Below, in pieces: positions 37,869-48,594 of a DNA stretch of 64,000 nucleotides; within the stretch, counting starts at the first letter, position 1; every line of letters begins with the position of its first letter. This DNA is from Variovorax sp. ZS18.2.2. Its GTDB lineage: Bacteria > Pseudomonadota > Gammaproteobacteria > Burkholderiales > Burkholderiaceae_C. The position numbers and the translations under genes are program-made. The notes under the pieces were generated by a model. That model made no database searches. It worked only from the letters and a program-made list of their open reading frames with translations, and had not been told where the DNA came from. The stretch covers positions 1,984,001 to 2,048,000 of the forward strand of contig NZ_JANLNM010000001.1 of NCBI RefSeq assembly GCF_024701975.1, written 5' to 3'.

Positions 37869-37925
37869 CTACCGTCTCCGCCCGTGAGGGAGGGCTAGTA
37901 GGGCCAGCAGCGAAATCTTGGTCAT
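37869..37925 (-). CDS. leuL: Leucine leader peptide
   Basis: 18-codon open frame, MTKISLLALLALPHGRRR, ending in TAG. It has five Leu among codons 6-12 in the order CTG CTG GCC CTA CTA GCC CTC; CTA is expected to be rare in so GC-rich a genome. This is the classical ribosome-stalling leader of a leucine attenuator, and the terminator begins 22 nt after its stop. Its upstream context (GCTACATTCGCAACCCTC) has only a weak ribosome site. Confidence 0.82.
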   Translation of the reverse strand: MTKISLLALLALPHGRRR

Positions 37926-37954
37926 GAGGGTTGCGAATGTAGCACAAGCCACAT

Positions 37955-38779
37955 TCAGTTATGCAAGCCCCGCTCGTCGGGCTCCTCGGTCGAGGTGCTG
38001 ATCACGCTGGCCGGCTGGCCCTTGGCCTTGCGCCACGCGTAGACCACGTAGCCACTCAAACCGTAAGCCACGAAGAGGCCGAACAGCACCGTCGGCGGAT
38101 GGATGTTGATGACGGCGATGCCGAGCGCGATGAGCACGATCACCACGAACGGCACGCTCTTCTTCATCTGCACGTCCTTGAAGCTGTAGAACGGCGCATT
38201 GGTGACCATGCTGAGGCCGGCATACAGCGTGAACGCGAAGGTGACCCAGGTGATCTGCGTCCACGAGAGGTACAGCACCTCGCCGCCGCGCTTGCCCCAT
38301 TCGTTCACGAGCCAGATAAAGCCCGCCACGAGCGCCGCTGCGGCGGGCGATGGCAGCCCCTGGAACCAGCGCTTGTCGACCACGCCGGTGTTCACGTTGA
38401 AGCGTGCGAGCCGCAGGGCCGCACAGGCGCAGTACACGAAGGCTGCGATCCAACCCCAGCGCCCCAGGCCCTTGAGCGACCATTCGTAAGCGATGAGCGC
38501 CGGTGCCGCACCGAACGACACCATGTCGGACAGCGAATCCATCTGCTCGCCGAACGCGCTTTGCGTGTTGGTCATGCGCGCAACGCGCCCGTCCAGGCTG
38601 TCGAGGATCATCGCGGCGAACACGCCGAGCGCGGCAAGGTCGAAGCGCGCGTTCATGGCCATCACGACCGAGTAGAAGCCGCCGAACAGCGCCGCCAGCG
38701 TGAACAGGTTCGGCAGGATGTAGATGCCCTTGCGACGCTTGCGCGGCTGCACATCGTCGGGGAGCGTGTCGTCATACAT
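37955..38779 (-). CDS. pssA: CDP-diacylglycerol--serine O-phosphatidyltransferase
   Basis: 274 residues with about seven membrane helices. CDP-alcohol phosphotransferase motif DSLDGRVARMTNTQSAFGEQ..DSLSD, with all three Asp residues present. It makes phosphatidylserine, the precursor of phosphatidylethanolamine, in the inner membrane. GGAGG lies 8-9 nt before the ATG. Type II (membrane) PssA, unlike the E. coli soluble form. Confidence 0.94.
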   Translation of the reverse strand: MYDDTLPDDVQPRKRRKGIYILPNLFTLAALFGGFYSVVMAMNARFDLAALGVFAAMILDSLDGRVARMTNTQSAFGEQMDSLSDMVSFGAAPALIAYEWSLKGLGRWGWIAAFVYCACAALRLARFNVNTGVVDKRWFQGLPSPAAAALVAGFIWLVNEWGKRGGEVLYLSWTQITWVTFAFTLYAGLSMVTNAPFYSFKDVQMKKSVPFVVIVLIALGIAVINIHPPTVLFGLFVAYGLSGYVVYAWRKAKGQPASVISTSTEEPDERGLHN

Positions 38780-38890
38780 TGAAATTGCCTCCGTCCCTCA
38801 TGGGCACTGCGCGAGCAGCTATCCATTCGATAGCATTTTGATCTGTGAGTCGCATGGTTCGCAGTGTAGTTCAGGGGCGCTGCGCCCCCG

Positions 38891-38924
38891 ACAAACAAAA
38901 GGGCCACCGCAACGGGTGGCCCTT
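38891..38924 (-). terminator. Terminator after ilvC
   Basis: Stem AAGGGCCACC (38899-38908) and GGTGGCCCTT (38915-38924), 10 bp perfect, followed on the minus strand by TTTTGTTTG. Confidence 0.88.
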
Positions 38925-38962
38925 GGGAAAAGAGTGCCGAAGCACCCTTTCTGGTTCGCAGA

Positions 38963-39991
<1,029 letters not shown>

Positions 39992-40005
39992 CTAATTAAT
40001 CTCGA

Positions 40006-40027
40006 GCACCCCCTGAAGCGGGGGTGC
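40006..40027 (-). other. Hairpin between the DUF4282 gene and ilvC
   Basis: GCACCCC/GGGGTGC dyad with a 8-nt loop. No T-run follows on the minus strand, so it is more likely an RNA processing or stability hairpin that sets ilvC expression apart. Confidence 0.4.
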
Positions 40028-40033
40028 GTTCAC

Positions 40034-40297
40034 TCACAGTTGGCCGGAGGGATTCCGGTCCTTCATTTGCTGGTTGATGGACACGAGGTTGTCGTGAATG
40101 CGGAACAGCAGGATCAGCAATTCGCTGTAGACGCGAACCATGATCGCGCCGAAAACAAGAATACCGATGGCAGCCAGGATGCGGCCCTGGAACAACGAGA
40201 TGACCGTTGCAGCGAGCACACCCAGCAGTCCGAGGAAGTACAGAATCCGAATGATGATCGGGGTCACCATCTTCTCGAAACCCAGCAAGTCTTGCAT
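40034..40297 (-). CDS. DUF4282 small membrane protein
   Basis: 87 residues with two membrane helices: about 10-34 (VTPIIIRILYFLGLLGVLAATVI, partial) and 40-65 (ILAAIGILVFGAIMVRVYSELLIL, partial), then a cytoplasmic tail. The function is unknown. It sits between ilvN and ilvC in the branched-chain amino-acid operon. GGAGAAGG lies before the ATG. Confidence 0.82.
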   Translation of the reverse strand: MQDLLGFEKMVTPIIIRILYFLGLLGVLAATVISLFQGRILAAIGILVFGAIMVRVYSELLILLFRIHDNLVSINQQMKDRNPSGQL

Positions 40298-40351
40298 TTA
40301 CCTTCTCCTCATGTTGATTTGAAACGGTGGAACTGAGGGGATCTTCACCCC

Positions 40352-40843
40352 CTACACGCGCAGGATGCGCTCGCCGCGCCCAATGCCGCTGGCACCGGTG
40401 CGGACAGTCTCGAGGATAGCGCTACGGTCGATCGCTTCCAAAAAAGCGTCGTTTTTGCCGTGATCGCCGGTGAGTTCGATGGTGTAGCTCTTGTCGGTGA
40501 CGTCGATGATGCGGCCGCGGAAGATCTCGGCCATGCGCATCATTTCCTCGCGCTCCTTGCCCACGGCGCGCACCTTCACCATCATGAGCTCGCGCTCGGT
40601 GTAGGCGCCTTCGGTCAGGTCGACGACCTTCACGACCTCGATCAGGCGGTTCAGGTGCTTGGTGATCTGCTCGATCACGTCGTCCGAACCGGTCGTGACG
40701 ATGGTCATGCGCGAGAGGCTTGCGTCCTCGGTCGGCGCGACGGTCAGCGATTCGATGTTGTAGCCACGGGCCGAGAACAGGCCCACCACGCGGGAAAGAG
40801 CACCCGGCTCGTTTTCCAGCAGCACTGCAATGATGTGTTTCAT
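40352..40843 (-). CDS. ilvN: Acetolactate synthase small (regulatory) subunit
   Basis: 163 residues, IlvH type. Two ACT domains: the first with NEPGALSRVVGLFSARGYNIESL, which binds valine for feedback. GAGGAG lies 10 nt before the ATG. It is separated by 130 bp from the ilvB stop, with a hairpin in between. Confidence 0.96.
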   Translation of the reverse strand: MKHIIAVLLENEPGALSRVVGLFSARGYNIESLTVAPTEDASLSRMTIVTTGSDDVIEQITKHLNRLIEVVKVVDLTEGAYTERELMMVKVRAVGKEREEMMRMAEIFRGRIIDVTDKSYTIELTGDHGKNDAFLEAIDRSAILETVRTGASGIGRGERILRV

Positions 40844-40898
40844 GTTTGCGTGACTCCTCTTTTCGCCTGCGCGGAAGCTTTCGCTTTCGCCGCCCTCC

Positions 40899-40920
40899 CC
40901 CGCGCACGGTAATGCGCGGG
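40899..40920 (-). other. Hairpin between ilvB and ilvN
   Basis: CCCGCGCA/TGCGCGGG dyad with a 6-nt loop and no T-run. It probably shapes mRNA stability or partial read-through within the operon. Confidence 0.4.
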
Positions 40921-40973
40921 CTCGGCGGGCAATAGATTCGTCAGTAAAGAGTTAGAAGCGAATGCGCCGAGGA

Positions 40974-42758
40974 TCAGAGATCTTCGGAACCCAACAGCAT
41001 CTCGGTGATGCCCATGCCGGCCTTCACCATCGGGAACACGTTCTCGGTGGGGTCGGTGCGGAAGTCCATGAACACTGTGCGGTCCTTGAGCTTGCGTGCT
41101 TCGCGCAGCGCGGGCTCCACGTCTTGTGGACGCTCGATCAGCATGCCCACGTGGCCATAGGCCTCGGCAAGCTTCACGAAATTCGGCAGTGCATCCATGT
41201 AGCTATGGCTGTAGCGGCCGGAGTATTCGATCTCCTGCCACTGGCGCACCATGCCCAGGTAGCGGTTGTTGAGCGAGCAGATCTTGATCGGCGTGTTGTA
41301 TTGGAGGCAGGTGGAGAGTTCCTGGATGCACATCTGCACCGAGCCTTCGCCGGTGATGGTGAACACTTCCGAATCGGGCTTGGCGAGCTTGATGCCCATG
41401 GCGTAGGGAATGCCCACGCCCATGGTGCCCAGGCCGCCGGAATTGATCCAGCGGCGCGGCTCGTCGAAGCGGTAGTACTGGGCCGCCCACATCTGGTGCT
41501 GGCCCACGTCCGACGTGATGTACACGTCGGCGTCCTTGGTCATGTTCCAGAGCGTCTCGACCACGTACTGCGGCTTGATCACGTCCTTGTTGCCGCGGTC
41601 GTACTTGAGGCAGTCGCGCGAACGCCAGGCCTCGATGGTCTTCCACCAGTCGGCCAATGCGCCGGCATCGGGCTTGGTGGTGCTCTCGCGGATCATCGAG
41701 ATCAGCTCGGTGAGCACGTCCTTCACGTCGCCGACGATCGGGATGTCGACCTTCACGCGCTTGGAGATGCTCGACGGGTCGATGTCGACGTGGATGATCT
41801 TGCGTTCGTTCGTCGCGAAGTGCTTGGGATTGCCGATCACGCGGTCGTCGAATCGCGCGCCCACGGCCAACAGCACGTCGCAGTTCTGCATCGCGTTGTT
41901 GGCTTCGATGGTGCCGTGCATACCCAGCATGCCGAGGAACTTGCGGTCGCTCGCCGGGTAGGCGCCCAGGCCCATCAGCGTGTTGGTGACCGGGTAGCCG
42001 AGCATGTCGACCAGCGTGCGCAGTTCGTTGCAGGCATTGCCCAGCAACACGCCGCCGCCGGTGTAGATGTACGGGCGCTTGGCCGCCAGCAACAACTGCA
42101 GCGCCTTGCGGATCTGCCCGCCGTGGCCCTTGCGCACCGGGTTGTACGAGCGCATCTCGACCTTGTCGGGATAGCCTGTGTAGGGCGTCTTCTTGAAGGA
42201 AACGTCCTTGGGCACGTCCACCACCACGGGGCCCGGACGGCCGCTGCGCGCGATGTGGAAGGCCTTCTTCATCGTCATGGCCAGATCCTTGGGATCCTTG
42301 ACGAGGAAGTTGTGCTTGACGATGGGACGGGTGATGCCGACCGTGTCGCATTCCTGGAAGGCGTCCAGGCCGATGGCGGCGGTGGGTACCTGGCCCGAGA
42401 TGATCACCATCGGGATCGAGTCCATGTACGCCGTGGCGATGCCGGTGACCGCATTGGTCAGGCCGGGGCCCGAGGTGACCAGTGCCACGCCGACTTCGCC
42501 GGTGGCGCGCGCATAGCCGTCGGCCGCGTGCACGGCTGCCTGCTCGTGGCGCACCAGAACGTGCTGGATGGTGTCCTGCTTGTAGAACGCGTCGTAGATG
42601 TACAGAACCGCGCCGCCGGGGTAGCCCCAGACGTACTGGACGCCTTCGGCCTGCAGTGCCTTGATCAGCACTTCAGCGCCCATGAGTTCTTGCGTTGGGT
42701 TGCCGGCGCCTGAGGACGCGGCTGCTGCGGAAATGATTTCCGCCTTCGAGATTTCCAT
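40974..42758 (-). CDS. ilvB: Acetolactate synthase large (catalytic) subunit
   Basis: 594 residues from ATG 42758 (AAAGG 7 nt upstream). The three ThDP-enzyme domains are complete: catalytic Glu in RHEQAAVHAADGYAR, FAD domain in the middle, and ThDP motif GEGSVQMCIQELS ... LNN. The first acidic residue is Glu where many enzymes have GDG. It condenses pyruvate to acetolactate. First gene of the operon. I see no leucine/valine-rich leader upstream. Confidence 0.97.
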   Translation of the reverse strand: MEISKAEIISAAAASSGAGNPTQELMGAEVLIKALQAEGVQYVWGYPGGAVLYIYDAFYKQDTIQHVLVRHEQAAVHAADGYARATGEVGVALVTSGPGLTNAVTGIATAYMDSIPMVIISGQVPTAAIGLDAFQECDTVGITRPIVKHNFLVKDPKDLAMTMKKAFHIARSGRPGPVVVDVPKDVSFKKTPYTGYPDKVEMRSYNPVRKGHGGQIRKALQLLLAAKRPYIYTGGGVLLGNACNELRTLVDMLGYPVTNTLMGLGAYPASDRKFLGMLGMHGTIEANNAMQNCDVLLAVGARFDDRVIGNPKHFATNERKIIHVDIDPSSISKRVKVDIPIVGDVKDVLTELISMIRESTTKPDAGALADWWKTIEAWRSRDCLKYDRGNKDVIKPQYVVETLWNMTKDADVYITSDVGQHQMWAAQYYRFDEPRRWINSGGLGTMGVGIPYAMGIKLAKPDSEVFTITGEGSVQMCIQELSTCLQYNTPIKICSLNNRYLGMVRQWQEIEYSGRYSHSYMDALPNFVKLAEAYGHVGMLIERPQDVEPALREARKLKDRTVFMDFRTDPTENVFPMVKAGMGITEMLLGSEDL

Positions 42759-42903
42759 GATCAACCTTTGTGTTTTTTCGGGAACGAAAAACCTTGGGTG
42801 CCCCTTGCCAACCCTTGTGGGGTCGCGCCAGGACTTGAGGCCATGGCCATGAGCGGACTGATGTTCCGCCGGACCTTGACCCGTTTGCCTTTTGACTTGC
42901 AGC

Positions 42904-42975
42904 GCGGATTATGACATTACCCGGCGGTTCAGATTCGCTTCAGGTGGCTTGTAAAGGCATCGGGGCATAATCCGC
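42904..42975. promoter_or_regulatory. Mirror-image CATAATCCGC elements between ilvB and the ECF sigma gene
   Basis: GCGGATTATG (42904-42913) and CATAATCCGC (42966-42975) form a perfect 10-bp inverted repeat with a 52-bp spacer. Each reads CATAAT toward its own gene, like a -10 box, so this may be a divergent promoter pair for ilvB and the sigma gene. No clear -35 boxes are seen. Confidence 0.4.
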
Positions 42976-43043
42976 GGCGGAAAACATAAGCGTCCGCTAG
43001 ACATCCCTTCCCATGCGGCGCGCCTTTGCGCGCCCCCTCTCGC

Positions 43044-43610
43044 TTGGCCACTGAACAAGAACTCTCCGACTTCCTGAAAAGCGTCGAACGACGCGCTTTC
43101 AAGCGCTCGGTCTATCACGTGCGGGACGAAGAAGCGGCGCTCGACATCGTGCAGGACAGCATGATGAAGCTGGCGCAGCACTATGGCGACAAGCCGGCCA
43201 ACGAGCTGCCGATGCTGTTCCAGCGCATCCTGTCGAACTGCACGCTCGACTGGTTCCGCCGCCAGAAAACCCGCCGCGCGCTGTTCTCGAATCTGAGCGA
43301 CTTCGACTCGGTCGACGACGACGGAGATTTCGACCTTCTGGAGAACTTCGTCTCTCCAACCGACTCCAGAGAGACGGAAAGCGCCGAAGACACCACCCGC
43401 CGCGCCCAGGTCTTCCACGAGATCGAGGAACAGATCGCCGCATTGCCGGGCCGTCAACGCGAGGCTTTCCTGATGCGTTACTGGGAGGAAATGGACGTCG
43501 CAGAGACGGCCGCTGCAATGGGCTGCTCCGAGGGCAGCGTCAAAACCCATTGTTCGCGAGCCGTTCACGCTCTGAGCAAGGCGCTCAAGGCCAAGGGAAT
43601 ATCGCTATGA
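43044..43610 (+). CDS. ECF-type RNA polymerase sigma factor
   Basis: 188 residues from TTG 43044. Region 2 (VRDEEAALDIVQDSMMKL) and region 4 (IAALPGRQREAFLMRYWEEMDVAETAAAMGCSEGSVKT, partial) are clear. The start is uncertain: no good ribosome site precedes it, a hairpin (43017-43034) lies just upstream, and TTG 43026 is an alternative. The stop overlaps the next gene (ATGA). The downstream membrane protein probably acts as its partner. The regulon is unknown. Confidence 0.85.
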   Translation: MATEQELSDFLKSVERRAFKRSVYHVRDEEAALDIVQDSMMKLAQHYGDKPANELPMLFQRILSNCTLDWFRRQKTRRALFSNLSDFDSVDDDGDFDLLENFVSPTDSRETESAEDTTRRAQVFHEIEEQIAALPGRQREAFLMRYWEEMDVAETAAAMGCSEGSVKTHCSRAVHALSKALKAKGISL

Positions 43611-44029
43611 ACACTAAGGTTCCAACCTCTTCTACCGCCGCCGAAGATCAGTTCGGTCAGCGCCTGGCTGCCCGGCTGTCCGCCGGCAACCAGGAACTGT
43701 CGCACGACATCGGCGAGCGGCTGCGCGTTGCACGCGCGCAGGCCGTGGCCGCGCGCAAGCAAGCTCCGCAATTGCGGACCGCGCCCGAGGTGGTGCAGTC
43801 CGGCAGCACGCTCACGCTGGGCGGTGGCTGGTGGACCCGCATCGGATCTGTGGTGCCGCTGATCGCACTCGTGGCCGGCCTCATCACCATCAGCGTGATG
43901 CAGGACGACGACCGCGCCAGCGAACTGGCCGAGGTCGACTCCGCCCTCCTCACCGGCGACCTGCCTCCCGCCGCCTACACCGACCCGGGCTTCGCCCAAT
44001 TCCTGAAGGCCGACGGCGCCTCCGACTGA
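43607..44029 (+). CDS. DUF3619 single-pass membrane protein, possible anti-sigma factor
   Basis: 140 residues. A cytoplasmic N-terminus of about 75 residues is followed by one helix (about 78-100, IGSVVPLIALVAGLITISV) and a short periplasmic tail. Translationally coupled to the sigma gene by an ATGA overlap. Size, topology and position suggest an anti-sigma role, but no known anti-sigma domain is seen. Confidence 0.75.
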   Translation: MNTKVPTSSTAAEDQFGQRLAARLSAGNQELSHDIGERLRVARAQAVAARKQAPQLRTAPEVVQSGSTLTLGGGWWTRIGSVVPLIALVAGLITISVMQDDDRASELAEVDSALLTGDLPPAAYTDPGFAQFLKADGASD

Positions 44030-44043
44030 CCCTCTCCGACCGA

Positions 44044-44886
44044 ATGCGACGCCGCTCCAAACCCAGCGCGAACACCCCCCGCCCTTTGCGCCCGCTCACG
44101 GCGGGCGCATTCGTTTGGGCGGGCGCGCTCGCCGTCGCAGCCTTCGGCCTGACGACCGCCTGCGCCCAGCCGCCCTCCGAGGCCAACAAGGCCGGTCCGG
44201 CGGGCGTTGCGAGTGCCGCGGCAGCCGGCGCCACCAAGACAGTTCCCGCAACCAAGCCGCTCTGGAGCGAACTCACCGCCGAACAGCAGCAGGCCCTCAA
44301 GCCCCTGGTCCCGCACTGGACCACGATGAACAGCGGGCAAAAACGCAAGTGGCTGGCACTGTCACGAAACTTCGCGAACATGTCGGCGGATGATCAAGTC
44401 ACCCTGCACAGCCGCATGATCGAGTGGACCGCCCTGAGCAATCAGCAGCGGGCCCAGGCGCGCCTGAACTTCGCCGAGGTCAAGCGCGTGCCAGCCGACG
44501 AGCGCAAGGCCAAATGGGAGCAATACCAGGCCTTGAGCGAGGAAGAAAAGCGCAAGCTCGCCGAACGCGCACCGGCCAAGCCGCGCGGCGCGGCCATTCC
44601 GGTGCGTCCCGTCTCGTCGCAAAAGCTCGTGCCGGTGCCGGCCGTCACGCCGCCCGGCCAGCACACGCCCAGGATCGTGCTGGCGCCGTCGCCGACCGCA
44701 CCGTCCATGCCTGCAACCATCCTGGTGACGACGCCGCTGGAGCGGGCGCCTGCCGCAGCGAGCGTCGCCCCCGCCGCGGCGCCTGCCCCCGTCTACGTCA
44801 CATCGCCACCGGTTCCCGCCGAGGCACAGGTCCCGGCGCCATCGCCGATCCCGACGGCGACCGAACAGCCACCCTCGGCTCCCTGA
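44044..44886 (+). CDS. DUF3106 periplasmic protein
   Basis: 280 residues. A signal peptide (about 20-42) is followed by a helical core (LWSELTAEQQQALKPLVPHW, then three more short repeats of W-x-LS-QQR or WEQYQALSEEEKRKL type) and a long Pro/Ala tail. The helical repeats, each with a conserved Trp, resemble small periplasmic stress proteins. The function is unknown. Third gene of the sigma operon. Confidence 0.8.
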   Translation: MRRRSKPSANTPRPLRPLTAGAFVWAGALAVAAFGLTTACAQPPSEANKAGPAGVASAAAAGATKTVPATKPLWSELTAEQQQALKPLVPHWTTMNSGQKRKWLALSRNFANMSADDQVTLHSRMIEWTALSNQQRAQARLNFAEVKRVPADERKAKWEQYQALSEEEKRKLAERAPAKPRGAAIPVRPVSSQKLVPVPAVTPPGQHTPRIVLAPSPTAPSMPATILVTTPLERAPAAASVAPAAAPAPVYVTSPPVPAEAQVPAPSPIPTATEQPPSAP

Positions 44887-44899
44887 CACCAAGGCTTCG

Positions 44900-45469
44900 A
44901 TGGTTTCCAGTTCTCCCGAGGCTTCGGGGCCCGATCAGCCTGCCTTGCCTGACGCACAGACAACCAGCGCTCCTGCTTCGACAGTGCCCGGCCTGTGGCG
45001 CCGGATGGCCTGCTGGCTCTACGAAGGCATGCTGCTGTTCGCGGTGGCCATGACGGCCGGCTGGCTTTTCAGCGCCCTCAGCCAGATGCGCAACGCCATG
45101 GACGAGACGCGCCGCCCCCTGCTGCTCGCCTACCTGTTCGTGGTCTTCGGCGTGTACTTCGTCTGGTTCTGGTGCAAGGGGCAGACGCTGGGCATGAAGA
45201 CCTGGAACATCCGCATCGTGGACCGGCAAGGCCGCCCACTGACGCAATCGCGCGCCTTCCTGCGCTACATCCTGAGCTGGGTCTGGCTTCTGCCTCCGCT
45301 GGCACTTCATCCCCTGCTGGGCGTGCCGGTGGTCGAAACGATGGTTCTGCTGCTTGGCTGGATCGCCGTCTGGGCCGTGCTCGCTCGTTTTCACCCCGAT
45401 CGCCAGTTCTGGCACGACGCCTGGGCCGGTACGCGGCTCATCACCTCCAAGCCCATGAGCCGCCGATGA
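44900..45469 (+). CDS. RDD-family membrane protein
   Basis: 189 residues, four or so membrane helices. The RDD motif is near residue 33 (LWRRMACWLYEGMLL) and the second Arg-Asp motif is IRIVDRQGRPL. Family members are ion-linked transport or accessory proteins of unclear role. AAGG precedes the ATG; its stop overlaps the dgkA start (ATGA). Confidence 0.85.
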   Translation: MVSSSPEASGPDQPALPDAQTTSAPASTVPGLWRRMACWLYEGMLLFAVAMTAGWLFSALSQMRNAMDETRRPLLLAYLFVVFGVYFVWFWCKGQTLGMKTWNIRIVDRQGRPLTQSRAFLRYILSWVWLLPPLALHPLLGVPVVETMVLLLGWIAVWAVLARFHPDRQFWHDAWAGTRLITSKPMSRR

Positions 45470-45873
45470 GTGCCCTGCCCGAGCTTCCCGACCCCGCCGT
45501 CAATCCGCAGAAGGCCCGCAAGGGCTTCGAGCGCGTCTGGCATGCCACGCTGATCTCGCTCCATGGGCTTCGCGCCGGCTGGAGCGAGCCTGCCTTCCGG
45601 CAGGAAGCGATCCTCTCGATCGTGATGATCCCGGCGGCCTTCTGGCTCGGGCGCAGCTGGGTCGAGGTGGCACTGCTCGCCGGCAGCGCGCTCCTGGTGA
45701 TGATCGTGGAGCTGCTCAACACCGCGGTCGAGGCCGCCATCGACCGCATCGGCCCCGAATGGCACGACCTCTCCAAGCGCGCCAAGGACATGGGCAGCGC
45801 CGCGGTGCTGCTCTCGCTCACGCTGTGCGGCGGCATCTGGGCAGCGGCGTTGTGGACGCGCTTCGTGTCATGA
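45466..45873 (+). CDS. dgkA: Diacylglycerol kinase
   Basis: 135 residues, three membrane helices. The signature LLNTAVEAAIDRIGPEWHDLSKRAKDMGSAAV is near residues 84-114 (partial), with the catalytic Glu and metal-binding residues in ELLNTAVE. It returns diacylglycerol to phosphatidate in the inner membrane. Overlaps the RDD gene by 4 bp. Confidence 0.93.
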   Translation: MSALPELPDPAVNPQKARKGFERVWHATLISLHGLRAGWSEPAFRQEAILSIVMIPAAFWLGRSWVEVALLAGSALLVMIVELLNTAVEAAIDRIGPEWHDLSKRAKDMGSAAVLLSLTLCGGIWAAALWTRFVS

Positions 45874-45904
45874 GCGGGCCCGCATCCCGAGGCATGATGG
45901 CGGG

Positions 45905-46495
45905 ATGAATCCTGAATTTTCGATCTGTGTGTATTGCGGCTCGCGCCCCGGCGAGCGCCCCGAGTTTTCCGAAGCCGCCAAGGCTGTCGGCCAGTGGATC
46001 GGCCGGCACGGCGGCCAGTTGGTCTACGGTGGCGGCCGCACCGGCCTGATGGGCACGGTGGCCGAAGCCACCCGTCTGGCCGGCGGCCGCGTCGTCGGCA
46101 TCATCCCCAAGGCCCTGGTCGACAAGGAACTGGCCAATCCCCTCTGCGACGAATTGCACGTGGTGGACACCATGCACGAGCGCAAGGCCATGATGGGCGA
46201 GCGCGCCGACGCCTTCATCGCCCTGCCGGGCGGCATCGGTACCTTCGAGGAATTGTTCGAGATCTGGACCTGGCGCCAGCTCGGCTACCACGACAAGCCG
46301 ACCGGCATTCTCAACACCGCCGGCTACTACGACGGCCTGCTGGGCTTCCTGGCCCACAGCGTGCGGGAAGGCTTCATGGGCGACTGGCAGATGACGCTGA
46401 TCCGCACCGGCACCGACGCCACCGAACTGCTCACCACACTGCGCGCCGAAGTGCCGCTCCATCCGCGCGAAGACAGGCTGTCGGAAAATCTCTGA
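45905..46495 (+). CDS. LOG-family (TIGR00730) nucleoside 5'-monophosphate phosphoribohydrolase
   Basis: 196 residues with a Rossmann fold: CVYCGSRPG at the N-terminus, GGGRTGLMG, and the PGGxGTxxE motif (LPGGIGTFEELFEI). Family members release base from cytokinin or other nucleotides. Followed by a bidirectional terminator. Confidence 0.9.
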   Translation: MNPEFSICVYCGSRPGERPEFSEAAKAVGQWIGRHGGQLVYGGGRTGLMGTVAEATRLAGGRVVGIIPKALVDKELANPLCDELHVVDTMHERKAMMGERADAFIALPGGIGTFEELFEIWTWRQLGYHDKPTGILNTAGYYDGLLGFLAHSVREGFMGDWQMTLIRTGTDATELLTTLRAEVPLHPREDRLSENL

Positions 46496-46513
46496 CGCCC
46501 GTCTCGAAAGAAA

Positions 46514-46540
46514 AAAGCCCCGGTCAACGGGGCTTTCTTG
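46514..46540. terminator. Bidirectional terminator
   Basis: Stem AAGCCCCG/CGGGGCTT (46515-46522 and 46528-46535) with T-rich flank on the plus side and an A-run (T on the minus strand) on the other. It lies between the convergent LOG and glnB genes and can serve both. Confidence 0.8.
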
Positions 46541-46542
46541 CT

Positions 46543-48575
<2,033 letters not shown>

Positions 48576-48594
48576 ACAGAAGGAAGAAAAAGGC

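Noticed and set aside
42761..42851. Small minus-strand ORF before ilvB, tested as an attenuator leader.
   Set aside because: It has no run of Leu, Val or Ile codons, and no terminator follows it. Only an AT-rich hairpin near the ribosome site is seen.
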